From assembly GCA_039000515.1 (NCBI GenBank), contig JBCFYV010000100.1:22873864-22937863 (forward strand): DNA of 64,000 nucleotides, read 5' to 3'. Origin of the DNA: Timema cristinae (Eukaryota; Arthropoda; Insecta; Phasmatodea; Timematidae). Position 1 is the stretch's first letter. Each line of letters begins with the position of its first letter. Positions 56,352 through 64,000 of this stretch are shown here, in pieces. The notes beneath the pieces were generated by a model, which saw only the letters and a program-made list of their open reading frames with translations, was not told where the DNA came from and did not search any database. Position numbers and translations under genes: made by a program.

Positions 56352-56355
56352 TTAA

Positions 56356-56990
56356 GAATGGTCAAATCTCGCAGGTCACGACAGACAAGACATGCATTGC
56401 TCATAGAAGATACTGAACCGCGTTCAATATATTTACTGCCAAACCTAATAAACCAGTGGGTAGATCTAGACGCAGATGATAAAATAACTTTTTTAGCATC
56501 ACGTCTTACCACCCTTTAGGGTTATACACTTATTTAATAACTACGCTGATGGTCTTAGAGATTAAGAAGTTTATATTTAGAGGAAATGTACCCAGATTTG
56601 TGTGGAAAACAATTTTGAAAAACCACCCTCAGTACACCCAACTGAGATTTGAACCTCAATCTCCCCGTTATTGGCAATCTAGTCTTCTGCAAGAGTAGCG
56701 CGTTAGACCACGTGGCCACCGAAATTGATGATAACATTAGAATGGAGTTGAAAAAGATGGTAATTAGGTGGACTAGACAAAACTAGCTCAATTTAAAATG
56801 TGATTTAATGAAATGGATAAAACTAGCTCAATATATCGTGTGATTGGGTGGACTGGATAGAGATAGAGCTCAAGATAGGGATATGGTGTAATGAGGTCGG
56901 AACTAGCTCAAGATAGGGATATGGTGTAATGAGGTGGAATGGATATAACAAGCTCCAGGTAGGGAATTAGGGGCGTACATATTGAGTACG
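56356..56990 (+). mobile_element. LINE 3' end with 46-bp satellite (copy 5)
   Basis: RT-tail remnants (AATGGTCAAATCTCGCAGG; CCAAACCTAATAAACCAGTG) are interrupted by a SINE-B (56483-56728). They are followed by five diverged 46-bp units (56750-56960) and part of the 3' end. Confidence 0.78.
56483..56728 (-). mobile_element. SINE-B inserted in LINE copy 5
   Basis: A complete minus-strand copy. GATGATAA occurs on both sides, a short TSD candidate. It splits the LINE codons RRR.DD / NIRMELKK. Confidence 0.82.
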
Positions 56991-57185
56991 GAAATTAACT
57001 TTATAATTTATTATTCTATAGAGTAAGAAAGAATTTGACCTGCCTGATAGATTAGATCGTGATGAGTTTGAGTGTTTGACCAAATTTGAAAATAGCATAT
57101 CAGCTGTACACCAGTAATATGTATCCAGTGATTTCACCTCTATAAAACAAAATACACCAATACAGTTGGTTACAACCTTCTACAA

Positions 57186-57456
57186 TTATTAGCACCGCGT
57201 CTTACTACCCGTTCGGGTTATACGCACTTACGCTAATGTGTAATGGTAGGGTGATTGTGAGATGAAATGAAGGACCTACAGTTTAACGTGGAATCCGAAC
57301 CACAGTGGTGACCTGGCATTCCTCACATTCACAAGATGTCTTGTCAGAGGTGAAGGAAGGATTTGGTAATCAGATAAATCTTTGCCGGGACCGAGGATTG
57401 AACCCCGGCCGCCAGCATAGAAGTCTGACACCTTACCCCTAGACCACCAGGTCACC
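57186..57456 (-). mobile_element. Full-length SINE-A with 10-bp TSD
   Basis: A complete minus-strand copy with CCTTCTACAA at 57176-57185 and 57457-57466. Confidence 0.95.
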
Positions 57457-57544
57457 CCTTCTACAACCTTGCAATAACAAGAATAAAATATCCATAGCTA
57501 TTATGTATGCTTTTAGTGAGGATTTACTCCATATAGATATCATA

Positions 57545-57660
57545 TTCTGAAAATTGAAAAATGACACCTGGACACGGGAATCGAAACCGGGACCTTTGTC
57601 ATTGGTGTAGTAAGCCAAAGGTCCCGGGTTCAATTCCCATCTCCAGGCGTCATTTTTTAA
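57545..57660. mobile_element. Head-to-head SINE-C heads forming a hairpin
   Basis: 57558-57600 (AAATGACACCTGGACACGGG...) and 57612-57656 (...TCCCATCTCCAGGCGTCATT) are inverted tRNA-like heads ~12 bp apart, sharing GGGACCTTTG and its complement. Confidence 0.75.
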
Positions 57661-57664
57661 CTTG

Positions 57665-58040
57665 CAATAACAAGCTATGCTTTTCAAACTTTGTGTACAG
57701 TTTTATATTTTTCCAAATAAGATTTGTCAATGTATTTAAAGGTAGAATAGGGGCGTAGATACGCTAAGAATTTGATTTCTGAAAGTTATTTTATCCACGC
57801 TAGTCTTTCTCCTTGATAATTTCTCGATGTATAAATTTATAGTAAGAATATTTTCCCTATATACTCAGCCCCCCTAAGCCATTTCATCCTAATAAACTCA
57901 CTTGTTCTCCAATACCATCATGGATGTACCAAAAATATTATGTTTGAATGAAATGTTTGAAGAGCTAGTTTTACAGTAATACATTTTAAAGAGTGCATCA
58001 TGTAACTTAATATTAAAATAATATTGAACTAGTATTAAAT
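57665..58040. other. AT-rich intronic spacer
   Basis: Nothing recognised. Confidence 0.4.
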
Positions 58041-58045
58041 TGAGG

Positions 58046-58308
58046 GGTGACCTGGTGGTCTAGGGGTAAGGTGTGAGGTCCGGGGTACAATCCTCGTCCC
58101 GGCACAGATTTATCTGATTGCCAAACCCTTCCTTCCCCTGTGACAAGACTTGTATTAATCACAATTTGTGAATGTGAGTAATGCCAGGCCTCCACCGTGG
58201 TTCGGATCCCACGTTAAACTGTAGGTCCTCCATTTTCATCTCACAATCACCCTACCATTACACATTAGCGTAAGTGCGTTAACATGAACGGGTAGTGAGA
58301 CGTGGTGC

Positions 58309-58372
<64 letters not shown>

Positions 58373-58387
58373 CATAATAATAATAAA
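58046..58387 (+). mobile_element. SINE-A with deleted head and long AAT tract
   Basis: The A box is present, but ~15 nt of the anticodon-arm region is missing (GGTAAGGTGTGAGGTCCGG). The body and tail are complete and end in ~75 bp of AAT repeats running into MITE-M. Confidence 0.92.
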
Positions 58388-58805
58388 TTGTGTCCAAAAT
58401 GTCAGCGTACAACGCTTGAAGAACATAGCTGTTCAGACATTCGTGTACAACAGGTTGCATAGGAGCTAGGCTAATGGCACTCCACAACTCGACATCTTGG
58501 AGCACGGCAGCAGAGCATACCACAATTAATAGTAAACAACACACCATCATCATTAATGGTCCTACCTCACAGAAATTACATTCCATTGTTACATGTGCAG
58601 TGCAATACGCCTAGCTCCTATGCAACATGTTGTAAACATGCTTGACAGTTTTGCTCTCCCGGCACTGTGCGCCAAAGCTTTGAACACAATTTAATGATAT
58701 TAGCATAGTTTTCCGGAAGTAAGTGTATTGGGATGTTGTATTACTATTGGTTCAAACAAGCTATATGTGTAGTTTGGGCTATGAGTCTACAAACATCCTG
58801 TATAG
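58388..58805 (-). mobile_element. MITE-M, left end missing
   Basis: Matches 21290-21705, including the inner inverted pair and the right terminal repeat. The minus-strand ORF (LMMMVCCLLLIVVCS core) is kept. Confidence 0.82.
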
Positions 58806-58809
58806 TAAG

Positions 58810-60120
58810 ATAATCTGGTCTTTTTTCTATCTTGATATGAAACGTGCTTTTTTAGTATCATGGAAAATAATATTTACTACTTACCTTACATCTTTTTTAT
58901 AATATCACCATGTAGAATAAACTAATTCGCCAAGAAATATTTCAAACAGACAATAGTGGCCACAGGTTCGAGGTACAAATCTCCTATATATAGACAAGGG
59001 GTGATTAAAGGGTTTTCACCATGATAAGCAAGTCTAGATCACGGGTGGATCCAAAGTATGTGGTCAAATGGGCGATTGGTTTTCACAAGGCTACTCAAGT
59101 ATAAATTTATTAATTTTAATTAATCCAGATTTTAATTTATAATAATAATAATAAAAATAATAAGAGGACTCGTAAGAAAAAAACTCAATGTTCAATAGCA
59201 AATTTGTAATTTTAATGCCAAAAAAAATTGTAATTTTAATACCAAAATAATTACCTTCACAATAAAAGCAATAAATAATTATACATATGGGTCTAAACTG
59301 TGTTAATGGATATTTATCGAAATAATACGTATTTTAATTCAAATAATTGGTCATCATACTAAACTTAGTAATCTAGTGACTGGAGCATTTTAGTTCTAAA
59401 GCACTTTCTTTTCTGCACATTAGAACTAATCTAATCTAAAACAGTCGTTTATTAGGTCATATAGGATTTAGGTCGATGGAGGTATTATCCATTCTTTACA
59501 GCATTAAAAAAAACCATTAAGGTATTTTCTTCAATATTTTTTATTATTTTTTCCAGGGGGGGAGGGGGGATTGCTCTCCTGGATCTGCTCTTGCTTGGGC
59601 TGTACTATAATGCAGGATTCTAAAGCCTTACTAAAGGAGCCATTGCACTAGAAAAATGACAAGCTGTAGCCCTCATAACTTTTTTACGCTAATATTATGA
59701 TCGTTCGATAACAACAGTTAGGTTTTACATGGATAAAACTATACAACAAACTAAAAACATCACATGTTCAGAATGCACCTTTGGCAAATGTACTCTGCTC
59801 AAACTTGAAAAAAATTGGCAATCTAATTAGACTACTGATACTTTTTAGCAGTGTGAAAAACAAATAAATAATATTCCAAAGTTGCCTCACTGAGCCCGAG
59901 ATAGCTACGCCAGAGTCAAAAGGCTCCACGGAGATCAGTTTGAAAGACGGTAAACTGTTCACTATCGCTCTTCATCCAAATAAGCAACCAAATAACAATT
60001 AATAATATTTTTACTGGATGTAAAGGCCTAGTTTGATTCCCAAAGAGAGGGGGGGATCTACTAGTACAGTCCAGTCAACTATGTCTTGTCTTGGCAACCA
60101 CCCACGAGTCAACCTTGTTG
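58810..60120. other. 1.3 kb AT-rich intronic region
   Basis: No repeat family assigned. A minus-strand ORF (59768-59962) lacks any feature. Confidence 0.4.
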
Positions 60121-60124
60121 TGGA

Positions 60125-60215
60125 CCAGTGGTTTCCAACCAAGAGGTAGAGACCCAGTTTGAGGTCGTGGTGGTGTCTTGTGTGGATCGCAATGCTTGTT
60201 GCGGTTACGGCTTAA
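60125..60215 (+). mobile_element. Possible hAT end fragment
   Basis: CAGTGGTTTCCAACCAAG and GTAGAGACCCAGTTTGAGG resemble one hAT (Charlie-type) end. No partner end was found. Confidence 0.35.
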
Positions 60216-60301
60216 TGTCTACTCTTTAAAGTGATTATAATTATCATAGTAAGGTGACAAATTAAAATAGAAATGTATGCTGTTAAAATATTAAGATGTA
60301 G

Positions 60302-60580
60302 GTGACCTGGTGGTCTAGGGGTAAGGTGTCAGACTTCTGTACTTGGGGTCCGGGATTCAATCCTCGGTCCCGGCATAGATTTATCTGATTACCAAACCCT
60401 TCCTTCACCTTTGACAAGAAGTGTATTAATCACAACTGGTGAATGTGGGGAATGCCAGGCCTCCACCGTGGTTCTGATCCCACGTTAAACTGCAGGTCCT
60501 CCATTTCATCTCACAATCACCCTACCATTACACATTATCGTGCGTATAACCCGAACGGGTAGTAAGAAGAAGAAGAAGAG
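60302..60580 (+). mobile_element. Full-length SINE-A
   Basis: A complete head and body. The tail ends with an AAG repeat instead of AAT, and a few bases are missing near CACATTATCG. Confidence 0.93.
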
Positions 60581-60832
60581 TAGTTATCTGTTTAGGTTAT
60601 TTTGGTTACTTAACTCTGACAGTTGTTTGCTGACGTAGTTTTCTGTAGCAGGCTCGTGTTTAGGTGAGTGGAGAGCGTCTACCATAATTATGTGTAGAAT
60701 ATTAGCTGCTCTGGTGGCACAGAGCATTGTCCAGGGCACTCCTTAGGAAGTTGTCTACATACCGTAATGGGATTTTGTCATCATAGTTATTGTAATGTTA
60801 TGGATCCGGAGCAAGTCTTAACCTAACTTAAG

Positions 60833-60955
60833 ACTAACTTACCAAACCCAGCTGACCATAGAGATTATCCCACCCAAGGTAACCAAGTCGGGAAACGAAA
60901 CCGGGACCCCTAGACTCGTAGCCAGGTGCACTGACCACTAAAACACGGGGCTAGT
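60833..60955 (-). mobile_element. tRNA-like SINE head
   Basis: Antisense B box (GAAACGAAACCGGGACCCC) and antisense A-box region (CCAGGTGCACTGACCACTA), related to 24411-24478. Confidence 0.55.
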
Positions 60956-61049
60956 TTCTTTTGAGATAGATTTGTCTTATTCGTATAGTTATTATATAAG
61001 CAATGTATATAAATTATATCAAAGTACGCGATCGTAACGTTAAACTCAT

Positions 61050-61240
61050 TTGATCTGTCGGTGACTGGGAGGTCAGAATTAAAATTAACGTTGGATGTAT
61101 TAGAGGTGATTTTTCATAGACGATTTTCCCCTTCTCCATCCAAGCAAATAAAGGTACATTTTCTCTGAATTCTACCTAAGTCACTAGTGTAATTAAATGC
61201 TGAAATCCCGAACAGGTAATAAGATTCAGCGAAAATAATA
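61050..61240 (+). mobile_element. Diverged SINE-B
   Basis: CCCCTTCTCCATCCAAGCAA (body) and a decayed tail (CGAACAGGTAATAAGATTC). Confidence 0.6.
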
Positions 61241-61629
61241 ATTTAAAAACTAAGATGTGTACGCTGTAAGGTTATCAAGGGGTATCGATGGTCTTAAAAG
61301 CAAAGAATTTAGGTCAAACCCCTGTAAACTACTGTTGTAGACTATTTTTCTGTGGTCTGGACGCGTCTGGGGATATTCTGTTGTACCACTCATTATCTGA
61401 GCCCTAAGACTTGGTACCTACAACAGAATTTCTTGACAAGAAAGTTAACAATATCTTGGTGACTTTGATTTCACCCGTGTTTTACACAAAGATTTTCTTA
61501 CACAACATGAAAGATTGCACATAAAAACAATACGATGACTGATTTGCCCTTTTTATAGCTAAATAATTATTGAGTAATATTTTTAAATAGTATTTACAAT
61601 AATTATATACCTAATCATTTCTAAAAGCT

Positions 61630-62705
61630 ATGATTATGAATAAAGAACGCTATAAATCTGAACAAAGGGGGTAATGAATATGAATAAAGGAGCTAAAGGA
61701 GATTTTTAATATGAATAAAGGAGGTTATGAATATGAATAAAGGGGATAATGAATATGAATAAAGGAGCTAAAGGAGATTTTTAATATGAATAAAGGAGGT
61801 TATGAATATGAATAAAGGGGTAATGAATATGAATAAAGGAGCTAAAGGAGATTTTTAATATGAATAAAGAACGCTATAAATCTGAACAAAGGGGGTAATG
61901 AATATGAATAAAGGAGCTAAAGGAGATTTTTAATATGAATAAAGGAGGTTATGAATATGAATAAAGGGGTAATGAATATGAATAAAGGAGCTAAAGGAGA
62001 TTTTTAATATGAATAAAGGAGGTTATGAATATGAATAAAGGGGGTAATGAATATGAATAAAGGAGCTAAAGGAGATTTTTAATATGAATAAAGGAGGTTA
62101 TTAATATGAATAAAGAGGTATTTGAATATGAATAAAGGAGCTAAAGGAGATTTTTAATATGAATAAAGGAGGTTATGAATATGAATAAAGGGGGTAATGA
62201 ATATGAATAAAGGAGCTAAAGGAGATTTTTAATATGAATAAAGGAGGTTATGAATATGAATAAAGGGGGTAATGAATATGAATAAAGGAGCTAAAGGAGA
62301 TTTTTAATATGAATAAAGGAGGTTATGAATATGAATAAAGGGGTAATGAATATGAATAAAGGAGCTAAAGGAGATTTTTAATATGAATAAAGGAGGTTAT
62401 GAATATGAATAAAGGGGTAATGAATATGAATAAAGGAGCTAAAGGAGATTTTTAATATGAATAAAGGAGGTTATGAATATGAATAAAGGGGTAATGAATA
62501 TGAATAAAGGAGCTAAAGGAGATTTTTAATATGAATAAAGGAGGTTATGAATATGAATAAAGGGGTAATGAATATGAATAAAGGAGCTAAAGGAGATTTT
62601 TAATATGAATAAAGGAGGTTATTAATAGAATAAAGAGGTATTTGAATATGAATAAAGGAGTCTATGAATATGATTGAGGGGCTATTAATATGATTAAAGG
62701 AGGCT
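61630..62705 (+). repeat. ~74-bp higher-order minisatellite in the last intron
   Basis: Built from ~18-bp TATGAATAAAGGAGGT-like monomers arranged as a ~74-bp higher-order unit (GAGCTAAAGGAGATTTTTAA, then ATGAATAAAGGAGGTTATG), repeated about 13 times with little divergence. Purine-rich on the plus strand. Confidence 0.92.
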
Positions 62706-63195
62706 ATTAATATCAATAAGGGCACCTATCTTGTGGCCACATCATCTTTTAAAATATGGGTTTACAAGACCCAATATGTGGCCACAACATATTTTACAAT
62801 GTGTGTGCTGGGATTAAAAGTTTAATGTATAGCCTCAACGTCATTATTTTAAACTCCATGGTCTGTGTTATTTAGGACGATAATTAGTTATGTAAAGCTA
62901 TCTATTTTGTGAGTGGTGTTGGGGAAACAGAGTCACTCAAGACCTATTCAAGAAAATGGTGTCAGGAATTTTCATAACATTTTTACAGGTTATGGGTAGA
63001 CATCGTTAAACGTAGGAAGGATTTAAAACTATGTATTCATGTAGATAAAATTTAGCTTAGTTACAAAGCAGTTCTGGTAGCACAATCACTAAACTAGAAA
63101 TGGCAGCTTTAAATAGCTGGTTTTAAAAATAAATCAGCTTGTTTATCTAAATACAAGAGTGATTTGGTAAATAATAAATGTTGTTTTCCCCCTAG

Positions 63196-64000
63196 CAAAG
63201 AAACGGATGTTGGATGCAGAGAAGTCCCTTTGCTGGCTCAGGGGTTGGGTTGAACCCAAGGAAGTTCAGTGCGAGTTCCGAAATTTGGTGGCGTCTCTCA
63301 CACCCCAATCAGAAAAGGATTCAATAGACAAAACTGCAACAAAACACGAACAAATACAAGTCCAGGAACCGGAACAAGAGCCTTCCAAATGCCGGTGCAC
63401 TTTCCAGTGGAGGAACTACACAAAGAAAAACTTCCTTAAACCGTACTTTTTAGTCACGTGTGGATTCTTCTTTGGGCACTTCGCTGGGATGACCACGCTA
63501 CAAACATTTGCGGTGAGTATCTTCAAGACCTTGGGAACCCCAGTGGACGAATATGTGGCCACTCTGTACCTAGGACTTGTGGAACTGGCCGGGACTTTGG
63601 TGTGCGTGATTTTGGTTCATTGGACCGGGAAGAGGCCATTGACGTTTGTATCCACTATCGGGAACGGATTGTGTTTCATTGTCGTAGCGACATACGCCTA
63701 CTTGCTTGGTGACGATTCTTCACCGGTTATAGCACCCAACGCCTATTCATGGGTCCCTTTCATATTCCTGGTCAGTTCAGCTTTTCTCACTCACGTCGGA
63801 ATCCGTTTACTTCCTTGGATCCTCATCGGGGAGGTGTACCCTACGGAGGTGCGAGGGGTTGCGAGTGGGGCGTCGGGGTCTATCGGTTATATCTTTAGTT
63901 TCGTGGCGAATAAAGTGTATTTCTACATGCGGGATGGTCTGACTTTGCCGGGACATTCTGGCTCTACGGAGCCATCAGCTTGATAGGGAGTGTTTATTTC
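63196..64000 (+). CDS. Sugar transporter exon with helices 7-11 (one-base frameshift near end)
   Basis: Acceptor TTTTCCCCCTAG. With the carried base it continues TKKRMLDAEKSLCWLRGW, the family's central loop. Then come helix 7 (PYFLVTCGFFFGHFAGMTTL), helix 8 (YLGLVELAGTLVCVILVHW), the GKRP loop, helix 9 (GNGLCFIVVATYAYLLG), helix 10 (FIFLVSSAFLTHVGIRLLPW), the conserved EVYPTEVRG, and helix 11 (GSIGYIFSFVANKVYFYM). Near 63949-63952 a missing base shifts the frame; after it the other frame reads FWLYGAISLIGSVYF, the expected helix 12. This is either a pseudogenising deletion or an error in the GGG run. The gene probably ends shortly beyond the window. Confidence 0.9.

Overview
This is AT-rich, repeat-dense nuclear DNA from an arthropod, most likely an insect. 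The evidence is an intron-split animal-type sugar transporter gene, tRNA-derived SINEs with target-site duplications (TSDs), non-LTR and Penelope-like retroelement remnants, and hAT-, Tc1- and TTAA-type non-autonomous DNA elements. Nothing looks bacterial, and the species cannot be named from the sequence.

The only host gene supported with confidence lies on the + strand in the right half. Five exons at 32633-32750, 49017-49203, 49990-50192, 52730-52940 and 63196-end join in compatible phases. They encode a facilitated trehalose/sugar transporter (SLC2/MFS) of the Tret1-like kind. Its first exon or exons are not identified, and the 3' end lies beyond the window or very close to the edge. The gene is invaded by tandem repeats. 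An 84-bp array repeats the splice acceptor plus the start of exon 3. A roughly 32-bp array repeats the splice donor of exon 4 several dozen times. A third minisatellite sits in the last intron.

The largest structure is an ~11.9 kb inverted duplication (35650-47573) inside the 16 kb intron between the first two visible exons. Each arm (~5.6 kb) carries the same small gene set: a short ORF (gene A) and a proline-rich ORF (gene B) behind a TATA box and a promoter-proximal repeat cluster, a two-exon gene (C) for a membrane-anchored repeat protein, and a further ORF (D). Each arm carries different lesions. The centre is bounded by hAT-like terminal repeats and contains a piece of a Penelope-like GIY-YIG domain. 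I do not recognise the element as a named family. It is the best candidate here for an undescribed gene-bearing or virus-like mobile system.

The left half (1-32 kb) is essentially transposon landscape. It holds a 45-bp satellite, a 3 kb foldback with LTR-like features and a gag fragment (1450-4399), several SINE families sharing one 3' tail, five LINE 3'-end copies (two of them right of 32 kb or spanning it) each carrying a 45/46-bp satellite derived from LINE coding sequence, MITEs, and an 18-copy 82-bp satellite in which every unit has a TGACGTCA (CRE) site. One low-repeat segment at 14.8-15.2 kb could be a promoter or first exon.

SINE names A-D, 'MITE-M' and palindrome genes A-D are labels used only here.
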